Shown: positions 7,846 through 17,043 of the stretch, in pieces
How the letters are laid out: every line of letters starts with the position of its first letter
Numbering within the stretch: position 1 is the stretch's first letter
Origin: an uncultured Prevotella sp.
GTDB lineage: Bacteria; Bacteroidota; Bacteroidia; Bacteroidales; Bacteroidaceae
DNA length: 64,000 nucleotides
Reading direction: 5' to 3'
Assembly: GCA_902464615.1 (NCBI GenBank)
Contig: CABQKA010000004.1
Coordinates: forward strand, 62,001 to 126,000
The notes under the pieces: model-generated
What the model was told of the DNA's origin: nothing
What the model saw: only the letters and a program-made list of their open reading frames with translations
The model's database searches: none
Translations under genes and position numbers: made by a program

Positions 7846-9204
7846 ATGGAAAAAATGACGGATACACCTATATTATATAATAAGCGCGCAGCCTATCTGA
7901 CGCTGGGCTGCAAATTGAATTTTTCAGAGACGGCATCGTTACGTGATGCCTTGGCGCGCGAAGGCGTGCTTCCCGCCGCCGAGGGCGAACGGGCAGATGT
8001 CTGCGTGATCAACACCTGTTCGGTAACCGATGTGGCCGATAGGAAATGCCGCCAGGCCATCCGTCGCATGGTGCGCGAGCATCCCGGCGCTTTCGTCGTC
8101 GTGATGGGGTGTTATGCCCAATTGCAGCCCGACCGGCTGGCCGGGCTTGAGGGCGTGGACCTGGTGCTCGGTATGGAGCAGAAGGGCCGGGTCCTGGAAT
8201 ATGTGCGCGAGGGACTTGCGCGGCGGGCCGCCGCAGCCGGCGGGCCAAGGACAAGTTGCCACGAGGCGGTCGCCGTGCCCACGCGGGAAATACGCACATT
8301 CGTACCGTCCTGTTCGCGCGGAGACCGTACACGCTATTTCCTGAAAGTGCAGGACGGCTGCAACTATTATTGCACGTACTGTACCATTCCCTTTGCACGC
8401 GGGCGTTCGCGCAACGGTTCCGTGGCCTCGCTTGTGGCCCAGGCGGAGGAGGTCGCACGCTCCGGCGGGCGGGAAATCGTGCTGACGGGGGTCAATATAG
8501 GGGACTTCGGCCGCTCTACGGGAGAAACTTTCCTGGAGCTTGTCCGAGCTTTGGACCGCGTGGAGGGCATAGCGCGTTACCGCATATCGAGCATCGAACC
8601 GGACCTGCTGACTGACGAGTTGATAGACTTCTGCGCCTCGTCGCGCGCTTTCATGCCCCATTTCCACATCCCCTTGCAAAGCGGAAGCGATGCGGTGTTG
8701 CGCCTCATGCGCCGCCACTATGACACCGCACTGTTTGCCCGAAAAGTGGAACGCGTGTGCAGTGTCATGCCCGATGCTTTCGTCGGCGTGGACGTCATCG
8801 TCGGGATGCGCGGGGAGCGCGAGGCGCTCTTCGAAGAGTCGTACCGCTTCATAGAAGGACTCCCCGTGGCGCAGCTTCACGTGTTCAGCTATTCGGAGCG
8901 CCCGGGTACGAAGGCATTGGACATTCCGCACGTGGTAGACGCTGCGGCACGGCACGAGCGCAGCCAGCGGCTTATAAGTCTCTCGGAGGCGAAGCGCAAG
9001 GCTTTCTATGCGCGTTTCCAGGGGCAGATGCGCCCGGTCCTTTGGGAACACGCGCGGCCCGGGCAGCCATTCCACGGGTTTACGGACAATTACATCCGTG
9101 TGACGTTGCCGATGGAGGAAACGGTTGCCGACAATGTCATAAGGCCTGTATGTTTAGGAAATTTCGCAGCCGATGGGGAAAGTCTCTTGGGAAATTTTGC
9201 CTGA
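7846..9204 (+). CDS. mtaB: tRNA (t6A37) methylthiotransferase MtaB
   Basis: Radical-SAM enzyme that converts t6A37 to ms2t6A37 in ANN-decoding tRNAs. The N-terminal MTTase domain begins AAYLTLGCKLNFSET with conserved cysteines (INTCSVT, VMGCYAQ) for the auxiliary Fe-S cluster. The radical-SAM motif CNYYCTYC places the three cluster cysteines near residues 172, 176 and 179. The segment VQDGCNYYCTYCTIPFARG is typical of MtaB rather than MiaB or RimO. A TRAM-like C-terminus is present. The frame opens at TTG 7834; I prefer ATG 7846, with ATG 7855 (after GGAAAAA) also possible. A GT2 gene follows 28 bases downstream. Confidence 0.92.
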   Translation: MEKMTDTPILYNKRAAYLTLGCKLNFSETASLRDALAREGVLPAAEGERADVCVINTCSVTDVADRKCRQAIRRMVREHPGAFVVVMGCYAQLQPDRLAGLEGVDLVLGMEQKGRVLEYVREGLARRAAAAGGPRTSCHEAVAVPTREIRTFVPSCSRGDRTRYFLKVQDGCNYYCTYCTIPFARGRSRNGSVASLVAQAEEVARSGGREIVLTGVNIGDFGRSTGETFLELVRALDRVEGIARYRISSIEPDLLTDELIDFCASSRAFMPHFHIPLQSGSDAVLRLMRRHYDTALFARKVERVCSVMPDAFVGVDVIVGMRGEREALFEESYRFIEGLPVAQLHVFSYSERPGTKALDIPHVVDAAARHERSQRLISLSEAKRKAFYARFQGQMRPVLWEHARPGQPFHGFTDNYIRVTLPMEETVADNVIRPVCLGNFAADGESLLGNFA

Positions 9205-9232
9205 CGGCAAATGCTTATTGATTTTGTGATAC

Positions 9233-10255
9233 ATGAAAAAAAACATAGCAATAGTCATACTGAACTGGAACGGCGCCGAACTGATGCGCCGTTTCCTTCC
9301 CTCTGTCTTGAGGAACTCGTCGGAATTGGCCGAGGTTATTGTGGCCGACAACGGGTCCACAGATGAATCGTGCGCCATGTTGGAGCGCGAGTTTCCTGCA
9401 GTCACCCTTATCCGCTTGCCGGAGAATTACGGTTTTGCCGAAGGCTATAACCGAGCCTTGGCGCAGGTGGACGCGCCGTACTATCTTTTGCTTAATTCGG
9501 ACGTGGAAGTGCCGGAAGGATGGCTTGAGCCGCTTCTGGCGTATATGGAGGCACACCCCGACGTGGCCGCCTGCCAGCCGAAGATGTTAAGCTACGCCGA
9601 CCGCACGATGTTTGAATATGCCGGAGCAGCCGGGGGCTATCTGGACCGTTACGGTTATCCTTTTTGCCGCGGCCGGTTGTTTGAGACCGTAGAACAGGAT
9701 ATAGGGCAGTACGATGATGCCACTTCAGTGCTGTGGGCATCGGGAGCGGCTTTAATGGTCCGCCGTGAGGATTGGCTGGCGGCAGGCGGACTGGACGGGC
9801 GCTTTTTTGCCCACATGGAGGAGATAGACTTTTGCTGGCGCTTGCGAAGCCGCGGCCGTGGAGTCGTCTGCTTGCCGGCCAGCCGTGTGTACCATGTGGG
9901 TGGGGCTTCGCTCGCGCAGGGTAATCCGCGGAAAACATTCCTGAATTTCCGCAATAACCTGCTGATGCTTTATAAGAATTTGCCCGAGGAGGAGCTGCGG
10001 CCGGTTATGCGGGTGCGCCGGTGGCTCGATTACGTGGCTGCCGCCAAGTTTCTCTTGACCGGCGATGTGCCCAATGCCCGCGCCGTGTTCAGGGCGCGGC
10101 GGGAGTTCAGGCAACTGCGGCCAAGTTTCAGCCCTCAGCGTGAGGAAAACATGCGGTTGGCCACAGGGGAAGACATTCCGGAGCGTTTTTCAGGTTCACT
10201 GCTGGTAGCGTATTACCTAAAGCGGAAAAAGCGTTATCGTGACTTGTTTGGCTGA
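9233..10255 (+). CDS. GT2 glycosyltransferase (rhamnosyltransferase-like)
   Basis: A 340-residue soluble glycosyltransferase, likely transferring a sugar onto a cell-surface glycan intermediate. The GT-A start MKKNIAIVILNWNGAELM, the nucleotide-sugar site ADNGSTDES (about 43-51) and the DxD-equivalent LNSDVEVP (about 85-92) are all present. HMEEIDFCWRL (about 193-203) is the acidic catalytic-base region typical of WbbL/RfbF-like members. There are no membrane helices. It starts 28 bases after mtaB and shares its transcript, though a functional link is not evident. The donor and acceptor are unknown. Confidence 0.87.
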   Translation: MKKNIAIVILNWNGAELMRRFLPSVLRNSSELAEVIVADNGSTDESCAMLEREFPAVTLIRLPENYGFAEGYNRALAQVDAPYYLLLNSDVEVPEGWLEPLLAYMEAHPDVAACQPKMLSYADRTMFEYAGAAGGYLDRYGYPFCRGRLFETVEQDIGQYDDATSVLWASGAALMVRREDWLAAGGLDGRFFAHMEEIDFCWRLRSRGRGVVCLPASRVYHVGGASLAQGNPRKTFLNFRNNLLMLYKNLPEEELRPVMRVRRWLDYVAAAKFLLTGDVPNARAVFRARREFRQLRPSFSPQREENMRLATGEDIPERFSGSLLVAYYLKRKKRYRDLFG

Positions 10256-10294
10256 GCGGTCAGCGGAAAAGCCGGAACAGTAATCAAGGCATTT

Positions 10295-11023
10295 ATGGAA
10301 ACGAATCATTTATCAGCCGTGCCAGCGGCGCTTTATCTTATTCCTACGACGTTGGGCGACACGCCTTGTGACCGCGTGCTCCCTGCGTATAACAAGTTTG
10401 TCGTCCAGCAGCTGAGGCATTTTATCGTCGAGGAAATCCGGACGGCCCGCCGCTTCCTTAAGCAGGTGGACAGGGAGATTAATATAGACGCCTTGTCGTT
10501 TTACCCGATGGGCAAGCATGCGGATGCGGCTCTCTTTTCCCGCTATCTGGACCCCTTGCGCCATGGGGAAGCGGTCGGCGTCATTAGCGAGGCCGGCTGT
10601 CCGGCCGTGGCCGATCCGGGTGCGGACATTGTCGCCATAGCCCAGCGCGAGGGCTTGAAAGTCGTTCCTTTGGTCGGGCCTTCTTCTATTCTGTTGGCGG
10701 TTATGGCGGCGGGTTTCAACGGACAGAGTTTCGCTTTTCATGGTTACCTGCCAATTGACCCCAGTGCCCGCCTGCGCCGTCTCCGGGAGTTGGAGGCCAG
10801 GGCCAGGACCGAGCGGCAAACGCAACTTTTTATCGAAACGCCTTATCGGAACGCCAAACTTTTTGCGGATGTCTGTTCGGCCTGTTCTCCGCACACCCGC
10901 CTTTGTGTGGCAGCCGGCCTGACTACGGACAGGGAGTGGATACGTACGCGCACCGTCGCAGAATGGAGGCGCAGCGGCTTGCCCGATTTAGGAAAAGTCC
11001 CCGCCATATTCTTGATATATTAA
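10295..11023 (+). CDS. SAM-dependent methyltransferase of the RsmI / tetrapyrrole-methylase fold
   Basis: A 242-residue protein of the class III methyltransferase fold. It resembles RsmI, which 2'-O-methylates C1402 of 16S rRNA, in ALYLIPTTLGDTP, ISEAGCPAVADPGADIV (about 97-113) and LVGPSSILLAVMAAGFNG (about 127-144). Unlike classical RsmI it has an inserted segment after the first motif (VVQQLRHFIVEEIRTARRFL). Bacteroidales usually encode both true RsmI and such a shorter paralogue, and this looks like the latter, so its substrate is uncertain. It lies 39 bases after the GT2 gene and ends before a strong terminator. Confidence 0.8.
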   Translation: METNHLSAVPAALYLIPTTLGDTPCDRVLPAYNKFVVQQLRHFIVEEIRTARRFLKQVDREINIDALSFYPMGKHADAALFSRYLDPLRHGEAVGVISEAGCPAVADPGADIVAIAQREGLKVVPLVGPSSILLAVMAAGFNGQSFAFHGYLPIDPSARLRRLRELEARARTERQTQLFIETPYRNAKLFADVCSACSPHTRLCVAAGLTTDREWIRTRTVAEWRRSGLPDLGKVPAIFLIY

Positions 11024-11037
11024 GGTCATGTTTCCTG

Positions 11038-11090
11038 AAAAGCATTCGGCCAGAGTTCCAATAGAAGAACTCTGGCCGAATGCTTTTTTT
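11038..11090. terminator. Strong terminator between convergent genes
   Basis: An 18-bp perfect stem (11041-11058 with 11067-11084, key bases GCATTCGGCCAGAGTTC), extended by A/T pairs and followed by T7 on the plus strand. It also serves the leftward flavodoxin gene on the other side. Confidence 0.92.
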
Positions 11091-11098
11091 GTCGGTGT

Positions 11099-11662
11099 CT
11101 ATTTTAATTCCTCAATCCATTCCCGGACGTTTTCCGGTTCTCCTCCGTTGAGCAGCTTTCCTTCTTTCCAATCCAGTTCGGGGTAAGTTTCTTTCAGCCG
11201 TGCTACGCTGTTGCGGATGCTGCTGCCGCCCGAGGTGGCGAACGGAATAATCACTTTGCCTTTCAAGTCCTGGCTTTCGATGAAGGAATTGATAATGCGT
11301 GGTGCTTCGTCCCACCAGATGGGATAGCCGATGAATACCACTTCGTATTTGGAGAGGTCAGCCTTCGGGCCTTTTATGGCGGGGCGGGCTTTGGGATCGC
11401 TCATTTCCTGTGAGCTGCGCGACTGTTTGTCGTTCCAGTTCAAGTCTGCGCTTGTGTAACTCTTCTCCGGGGTAATTTCGTAGCAAGTGCCTCCTGTTGC
11501 TTCGGCAATGGCTTGAGCGGCTTTGGCGGTCGTGCCTGTTGCGGAAAAATAGGCGATAAGGGTTTCCTTTCCCCCTTCTGTCTCGTGAGATTTGTTCTGT
11601 TGGGCGCAAGCAGTGAGGCAAAAAGCTGCGCCTGCTGCGAAAGTTAATAGAATCTTGTGCAT
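11099..11662 (-). CDS. Flavodoxin-fold lipoprotein
   Basis: An FMN-binding electron carrier or quinone-reductase-like protein, unusually exported as a lipoprotein. The signal peptide MHKILLTFAAGAAFCL ends in lipobox LTAC (Cys at about residue 19). The flavodoxin core follows: phosphate loop YFSATGTTAKAA (about 38-49), VVFIGYPIWWDEAPR (about 107-121) and IPFATSGGSSI (about 140-150). Such proteins are frequent in Bacteroidales and related to DUF4405-type and NAD(P)H:quinone flavodoxins; the partner is unknown. It is a single gene with its own promoter (11729-11736). Confidence 0.85.
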   Translation of the reverse strand: MHKILLTFAAGAAFCLTACAQQNKSHETEGGKETLIAYFSATGTTAKAAQAIAEATGGTCYEITPEKSYTSADLNWNDKQSRSSQEMSDPKARPAIKGPKADLSKYEVVFIGYPIWWDEAPRIINSFIESQDLKGKVIIPFATSGGSSIRNSVARLKETYPELDWKEGKLLNGGEPENVREWIEELK

Positions 11663-11728
11663 AATCCTTGAGGTTTTGTGATGTGATGTCTATTGTTTTG
11701 AGGATAAAATTCCTTTCTAATGTGTTTG

Positions 11729-11736
11729 CAAAGTTA
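11729..11736 (-). promoter_or_regulatory. Bacteroidetes-type -7 element for the flavodoxin gene
   Basis: The minus strand reads TAACTTTG, an exact TAnnTTTG match, about 67 bases before the start codon. Confidence 0.55.
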
Positions 11737-11924
11737 TGCCGGACGACTGGCAACATCATTACCAGATTTACAGATATGCCTAACGATATTACGGATTTAT
11801 TGAACGGCCTTACGGCCGGCTCCTGCAGCCTGCCGTTGACTAAGCACGGGCACTCCGGTTTCCGTCCCCCGCTTTCTGACGGCTTTACCTGGCCTAATTT
11901 GACCGGGGTTTCACTTTTTTGTAT

Positions 11925-11932
11925 TACCTTTG
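11925..11932 (+). promoter_or_regulatory. Bacteroidetes-type -7 element for lysS
   Basis: TACCTTTG, an exact TAnnTTTG match, ends 22 bases before ATG 11955. It fixes the start, because the frame is open upstream across the promoter. Confidence 0.65.
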
Positions 11933-11954
11933 CAGCAAAACCGTATTAGAAAAG

Positions 11955-13673
11955 ATGAATATACTCGAACTTAGCGAACAGGAGATTTATCGTCGGCAAA
12001 CATTGGCGGAGTTGCGGAATATGGGGATAGACCCTTATCCCGCAGCGGAATATCCCGTAGATGCTTATTCGGCGGATATTAAGGCAGCCTTCGCGGACGG
12101 GGCTCCGGCACGCGAGGTGTGCATTGCCGGCCGCTTGATGAGCCGCCGCATCATGGGCAAGGCCAGTTTTGCGGAATTGCTGGACTCAAAGGGCCGCATC
12201 CAAGTATATGTGACCCGCGACGACATTTGTCCTGGAGAGAATAAGGACCTTTATAATGTAGTGTTCAAGAAACTGCTCGACTTGGGCGATTTCGTCGGCG
12301 TGCGTGGCTTTGTCTTCCGTACACAGACGGGCGAAATCTCTGTGCACGCCCAGGAACTGGTGCTACTCTCCAAGAGCCTGAAACCGCTGCCGGTAGTGAA
12401 GGAAAAGGACGGCGTGGTCTACGACAGCTTCGACGACCCCGAGTTGCGCTACCGGCAACGTTATGTGGATCTGATTGTCAATGCCGGGGTGAAAGAAATC
12501 TTCCAGAAACGCTCGCTCATTGTCAGGACGTTGCGCTCCGTGCTCGACGAGGCCGGCTATACGGAGGTAGAAACCCCAATCCTCCAGCCCATTCCCGGAG
12601 GCGCCAGCGCGCGCCCCTTCATCACGCATCACAATTCGCTCGACGTCGATCTCTATTTGCGCATCGCCACGGAGCTTTATCTGAAACGGCTCATTGTCGG
12701 CGGCTTCGAGGGAGTGTATGAAATCGGCAAGAACTTCCGTAACGAAGGGATGGACAAAAGCCACAACCCGGAGTTTACCTGTATGGAGCTTTATGTCCAA
12801 TATAAAGACTACAACTGGATGATGGCCTTTACGGAGCAGCTCTTGGAACGTGTCTGCACGGCCGTAAACGGAAAGCCCGAAACGGTTATCGACGGCCAGG
12901 TCATCAGCTTCAAGGCGCCCTACCGCCGGTTGCCCATCCTGGAAGCAATCCGGGAAAAGACAGGCTACGACCTGACGGGCAAAAACGAAGAGGAAATCCG
13001 CGAAATCTGCCGCAAACTCGGTCTGGAGATCGACGACACGATGGGCAAGGGCAAACTGATTGACGAGATTTTCGGAGAATTCTGCGAAGGAACGTTCATC
13101 CAGCCGACGTTTATCATAGACTATCCCATCGAAATGTCGCCATTGACGAAACGCCATCGCACGAATTCCGAGCTGACAGAGCGTTTCGAGCTGATGGTCA
13201 ACGGGAAAGAATTGGCCAATGCTTATTCGGAGCTGAACGACCCTATTGACCAGGAGGAACGCTTTCAGGAGCAGCTCCGCCTTTCAGAGAAAGGGGACGA
13301 CGAGGCAATGTTCATCGACCAGGATTTCCTGCGTGCGTTGCAATACGGTATGCCTCCCACGTCCGGCATCGGTATCGGCATAGACCGGCTCGTTATGTTG
13401 CTCACCGGTCAGACGCAGATACAGGAAGTCTTGTTCTTCCCGCAGATGCGCCCCGAGAAGAAAGCGCCCCGCGACGCTGCCGAAAAATATGTGGCGGCCG
13501 GTGTGCCTGCAGAGCTCGTCCCCGTGCTTCAGAAGGCCGGGTATAACCTGGTGAGCGACCTGCACGAGGCAAACGCCCAGAAGGTGCAGCAGCAGATTGG
13601 CGATATTATCAAACGTTACAAACTCGAACTGTCCAAGCCCAGCGTGCAGGACATTGCGGCCTGGAACGTGTGA
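11955..13673 (+). CDS. lysS: Lysyl-tRNA synthetase, class II
   Basis: Charges tRNA-Lys with lysine using ATP. The 573 residues begin MNILELSEQEIYRRQ, with an OB-fold anticodon domain in the first 150 residues (GRLMSRRIMGKASFAEL). Class II motifs follow: motif 2 in YEIGKNFRNEGMDKSHNPEFT (about 258-278, shown in part) and motif 3 GIGIGIDRLVMLL (about 475-487). It is some 65 residues longer than E. coli LysS because of a C-terminal extension (AAEKYVAAGVPAELVPVLQKA onward) that resembles a small helical DNA/RNA-binding motif and is usual in Bacteroidetes. It stands ahead of gpsA in the same direction. Confidence 0.96.
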   Translation: MNILELSEQEIYRRQTLAELRNMGIDPYPAAEYPVDAYSADIKAAFADGAPAREVCIAGRLMSRRIMGKASFAELLDSKGRIQVYVTRDDICPGENKDLYNVVFKKLLDLGDFVGVRGFVFRTQTGEISVHAQELVLLSKSLKPLPVVKEKDGVVYDSFDDPELRYRQRYVDLIVNAGVKEIFQKRSLIVRTLRSVLDEAGYTEVETPILQPIPGGASARPFITHHNSLDVDLYLRIATELYLKRLIVGGFEGVYEIGKNFRNEGMDKSHNPEFTCMELYVQYKDYNWMMAFTEQLLERVCTAVNGKPETVIDGQVISFKAPYRRLPILEAIREKTGYDLTGKNEEEIREICRKLGLEIDDTMGKGKLIDEIFGEFCEGTFIQPTFIIDYPIEMSPLTKRHRTNSELTERFELMVNGKELANAYSELNDPIDQEERFQEQLRLSEKGDDEAMFIDQDFLRALQYGMPPTSGIGIGIDRLVMLLTGQTQIQEVLFFPQMRPEKKAPRDAAEKYVAAGVPAELVPVLQKAGYNLVSDLHEANAQKVQQQIGDIIKRYKLELSKPSVQDIAAWNV

Positions 13674-13774
13674 GTGTGCGTGTGGCGGGCGTGGTGCCGG
13701 ACTTCGGGTCAGCACGCGGCTGCCGGATTTACCGGGCGAAAGCGCCGGATGAACAATGGTAAATCGGATGACTG

Positions 13775-14770
13775 ATGTCGGAAATAGGTAAAATAGCCAT
13801 TATGGGCGGCGGGAGCTGGGCCACCGCTATTGCCAAAATCATGCTTGAGAAGGTCGACCATGTGCATTGGTATATGCGTAGGGCCGATTCCATCGAGGCA
13901 TTCAAGCGGCTGGAGCACAACCCGTCCTATCTGACCGGCGTTCACTTTGACGTTAACCGCATCACCTTTTCGACCGATATTAACGAGGTGGTGCGTGCGT
14001 GCGACACTTTGATTTTCGTGACTCCTTCGCCCTATCTGAAGAATCATTTGCGGAAACTCAAGGTGAAGATGCACGATAAGTTCGTCATTACCGCGATAAA
14101 GGGCATTGTCCCGGACGAGAACCTGATATGTTCGGAGTATTTCCGTCTGGTCTACAATGTCCCGGACGACAACCTGGCCGTGTTGGGCGGCCCGAGCCAT
14201 GCGGAAGAAGTGGCCTTAAGCCGGTTGACCTACCTGACAGTCGGGTGTGTCAACGAGGATAAGGCCCGCGCCTTTGCCGACCTCATAGCCGGCAATTATG
14301 TCAAGACAAAGACCAGCACGGACGTGATCGGGATAGAGTACGCTTCGGTGCTGAAAAACGTCTACGCCGTGGCTACCGGCATCTGCAACGGTCTGAAGTA
14401 CGGCGATAATTTCCAGAGCGTGCTCATATCCAACGCGGTGCAGGAAATGGGGCGCTTCCTGCGCGCCGTCTATCCTGTGGAGCGCAATGTCTATGACAGC
14501 GTCTATCTGGGCGATTTGCTGGTCACGGCCTATTCCAACTTTTCGCGCAACCGGGTGTTCGGTACGATGATTGGCAAGGGCTATTCCGTGAAGGCCGCGC
14601 AGATTGAGATGGAAATGATTGCCGAGGGCTATTATGCTACGAAGTGCATGAAAGACATCAACCGGCACTTCCATGTGAACATGCCCATCCTCGACGCGGT
14701 CTACAACATACTTTATGAGCGTATCGCACCGGCCATCGAGATAAAGCTCCTGACGGACTCTTTCCGTTGA
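13775..14770 (+). CDS. gpsA: Glycerol-3-phosphate dehydrogenase [NAD(P)+]
   Basis: Reduces dihydroxyacetone phosphate to sn-glycerol-3-phosphate for phospholipid synthesis; cytoplasmic. The 331 residues carry the dinucleotide-binding GGGSWATA (about 10-17), the FVTPSPYL turn near 83-90, AIKGIVPDENL (about 108-118), and the catalytic-domain helix GIEYASVLKNVYAVATG with the conserved Lys near residue 196. SNAVQEMGR and YLGDLLVTAYSNFSRNR are also family motifs. Length is normal. It follows lysS by about 100 bases and probably shares its transcript. Confidence 0.95.
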   Translation: MSEIGKIAIMGGGSWATAIAKIMLEKVDHVHWYMRRADSIEAFKRLEHNPSYLTGVHFDVNRITFSTDINEVVRACDTLIFVTPSPYLKNHLRKLKVKMHDKFVITAIKGIVPDENLICSEYFRLVYNVPDDNLAVLGGPSHAEEVALSRLTYLTVGCVNEDKARAFADLIAGNYVKTKTSTDVIGIEYASVLKNVYAVATGICNGLKYGDNFQSVLISNAVQEMGRFLRAVYPVERNVYDSVYLGDLLVTAYSNFSRNRVFGTMIGKGYSVKAAQIEMEMIAEGYYATKCMKDINRHFHVNMPILDAVYNILYERIAPAIEIKLLTDSFR

Positions 14771-14815
14771 GGCTCTTTGGCGGAGTGTCCGGCTTTTTGC
14801 CGGTCTATGGAATAT

Positions 14816-14851
14816 CCGGCGTGGAATGCCTGGCAGGGCATTCCACGCCGG
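14816..14851. terminator. 15-bp perfect hairpin after gpsA
   Basis: CCGGCGTGGAATGCC (14816-14830) pairs with GGCATTCCACGCCGG (14837-14851) around a 6-nt loop. The following CGCTTTG is only weakly T-rich. Likely the lysS-gpsA terminator. Confidence 0.65.
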
Positions 14852-14946
14852 AGCGCTTTGTGTCGCTGGCGGTACCGGCCGGTCTGCGACCTGACGGATT
14901 CCGCCTGCGCTACGCGGCGGGTCGGGGCCGTGCGTTCCGCTTTTTT

Positions 14947-15005
14947 CGGGGCTAAGGACAGTAAAAACGGGGCTAAGGACAGTTTTCATTGCGCTTAGCC
15001 CCGTT
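14947..15005. repeat. Intergenic quasi-palindromic element, copy R3
   Basis: Two identical direct units CGGGGCTAAGGACAGT at 14947-14962 and 14968-14983 (21-bp period) plus an inverted unit GCTTAGCCCCGTT at 14993-15005. It lies between convergent gpsA and the LRR gene. The surrounding 14771-15181 holds no gene that I can support. Confidence 0.7.
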
Positions 15006-15181
15006 CCTTTGAAGCTCGTGCACGTGGCAGGCTTCTCCCGATGCGGACGTAGTGGGCCATACCGCATCCGGGCGGAGTGTCTTATACGGTGCTCCCGCAG
15101 ACGCCGGACCAAGAGAGCCAGACCGGGCATTTACGGGGCTTTTCCGTTGGTTTGACGATTCTTCACATACAGGTGCCGGGC

Positions 15182-16297
15182 TTATAGGGCCACTTTCGCC
15201 GTGTGGTTTCCAGCTTTTACGATGTACACCCCGTGGCCGGGAACGGTAATTGCGGCGCGCCCGGGAGCGTCGGCTGAGCCTATTTCGGCGCCCGCCATGT
15301 TGTAAACGCTCACTTGCCCTTCGGCTCCGTCAACTATAATGGTATTCCCCTCAACGCTTATTTGCGGCTTGCCTGCGGCTTCAACATTGTCAATGCCGCT
15401 GGGCGTGATTTCTACAATTCTGCCGAAAGTGCTCCATACGGGTGCTGCCTGGTATGCGGCCAGCGAGCCTACGGGCACTCTCAGTTCGGCCTCCGGACAC
15501 GGGACGCCGCTGAAACTGTATTCGCTTGCCACGGCCGGAGGCGTCGGGGCAAGCACCGTGACGGTTTTCAAGTTGGTGCAGTTCTGGAAAACAGCGTCGC
15601 CTACTTCTGTTACCGACGAGCCAAGCGTAACTTCCTCCAAGGCTCCGCAATTCATGAACATTGTCTGAGTGACTGTCTTGAGCGAGTTGCCTATCACCGC
15701 GCTCTTGAGCGAGTTGCTAAGTCCGAACGCGCCCATACCTATCTCTGTTACGGAATTGGGTACGGTCACCGACGTGAGGGCTGTGCCCGAGAAAGCCATG
15801 GCGCCGATGTTCTCGAGCGATGGGGGCAAGTCGACGCTTTTAAGCCGGCTTTGCATGAAAGCCGTGCTGCCGATGGACTTGAGTGTAGAGGGCAGTTTTA
15901 TCTCTTCGATAGGGCACGACATGAAGGCCCCGCTGCCGATCTCCTCCACCGCATCGCCAAGATTTACCTTGGAGAGGCTCATGCACATGTAGAACGCACT
16001 GCTTGCAAGGGTGGTCACTGTATTCGGCAACGTGACAGAGGTCAACTCGTCGCAATAGAACGCATCGGAGCCAATGGCGGTCACGGTGTAGACTTTGCCG
16101 CCGTAGGAAACTTCAGCGGGGATGGTCACATCTCCTTCGTAGCCGTCGTTTTTCTCAGTGACTTCACATGTAAGGTCACTTTCCGAAGTGATGTTGTAGC
16201 TCACGCCGTCGACCGTAAAATCCTGCGCCGACGCGCCCACGGGCAGCATCAGTATTGCCGCCAGCAAAGACATGGGGTAAAATTTTTTCATTTCCAT
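15182..16297 (-). CDS. Secreted BspA-type leucine-rich-repeat protein with T9SS-like C-terminal domain
   Basis: A 371-residue exported protein, probably surface-bound or secreted. The signal peptide MKKFYPMSLLAAILMLPVGASA ends at AQD. About 7-8 BspA/TpLRR (LRR_5) repeats of roughly 23 residues follow (TSVTLPNTVTTLASSAF, IKLPSTLKSIGSTAF, LTSVTVPNSVTEIGMGAF), spanning about 75-255. The end (VDGAEGQVSVYNMAGAEIG to HGVYIVKAGNHTAKVAL) is like a type A T9SS sorting or DUF6383 domain. BspA repeats often mediate adhesion, but no ligand can be read here. ATG 16297 or 16291 (MKKF) may be the start. Confidence 0.85.
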   Translation of the reverse strand: MEMKKFYPMSLLAAILMLPVGASAQDFTVDGVSYNITSESDLTCEVTEKNDGYEGDVTIPAEVSYGGKVYTVTAIGSDAFYCDELTSVTLPNTVTTLASSAFYMCMSLSKVNLGDAVEEIGSGAFMSCPIEEIKLPSTLKSIGSTAFMQSRLKSVDLPPSLENIGAMAFSGTALTSVTVPNSVTEIGMGAFGLSNSLKSAVIGNSLKTVTQTMFMNCGALEEVTLGSSVTEVGDAVFQNCTNLKTVTVLAPTPPAVASEYSFSGVPCPEAELRVPVGSLAAYQAAPVWSTFGRIVEITPSGIDNVEAAGKPQISVEGNTIIVDGAEGQVSVYNMAGAEIGSADAPGRAAITVPGHGVYIVKAGNHTAKVAL

Positions 16298-16993
16298 GTT
16301 GTGTTAGCCCCTGTTCCCTCCGGGGGAGTTGAGAATATAATACGGTTTCAGTGTGGGGCATATATAAAATGGTGTGGGAACTTTACCTGTCCGCCTGCCT
16401 TTTCCTTTCTGGAGCTGGCATTGTACTTTCCGCCGGGGACGGCAACGCCGAACTCCGCGAGATGTATGTACTCGTATGGAGCACCAGCCACGCAGGATGC
16501 TGTTGCCGCCATTACGGCCCGGACAACGTGCCTGCGTCGGGCATCTGCTCTTACCTTTCTCGGGGTGGAAGGCCGGACTGCCAGATTCGGAATGGTCAAG
16601 GACCGGGTGCAAACATGGTAAACGCCTTTTTATTTATAATGTCCGTCGGCGTCGCTTCGTCCTGCCTTCAGGTCTCGGAGCGACGGCGTGGTAATGATAC
16701 GAAAATATTTGTTTCCGGAATTTTTTAAGGGGCAAAAAAGAGAAGGCGTAAAAGGCAAAGCCAAGGATGTGCTTCCTTGTGCGGGTCTTGAGTAGCAGCA
16801 TGGTAACTGTTCCAGCAGGCGTCTGAGGTCAGTTTAAGAGCGCTGCCAGCTTCATATATTCAGGTGGAGGCTGTTGTGCGCTTTCGGCAAGTTCCTTTAC
16901 CGCGGGCCTGCGGCTTATAGGTATCTTGCAATAAGCCACAGGTCCACCGGAACGGGGAACGGTGCTTCCGCTTCGTCCGCTGCGGAAAAAAAT
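16298..16993. other. About 700 bases with no supportable gene
   Basis: The stretch upstream of the LRR gene and downstream of the DUF4488 gene has only short frames without homology-like features. It holds a 10-bp stem with a wobble pair (16650-16659 with 16676-16685, CGTCGCTTCG/CGGAGCGACG). It presumably carries the LRR gene promoter, but I find no exact TAnnTTTG on the minus strand. It could hold an unrecognised RNA or a decayed gene. Confidence 0.4.
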
Positions 16994-17023
16994 CCGCCTG
17001 CCGGTGCGAGGACCGGCAGGCGG
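16984..17023 (-). terminator. Terminator after the DUF4488 gene
   Basis: CCGCCTGCCGGT (16994-17005) and ACCGGCAGGCGG (17012-17023) form a perfect 12-bp stem followed on the minus strand by ATTTTTTTCC. Confidence 0.9.
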
Positions 17024-17043
17024 TAGAAAATGCGGTGTGGGGG

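Noticed and set aside
11808..11905. Possible extra repeat copy (GACTAAGCACGGGC)
   Set aside because: Only one weak unit without an inverted partner.
16351..16728. 126-codon open frame in the large gap
   Set aside because: No homology-like motif, promoter or ribosome site; composition looks like non-coding DNA.
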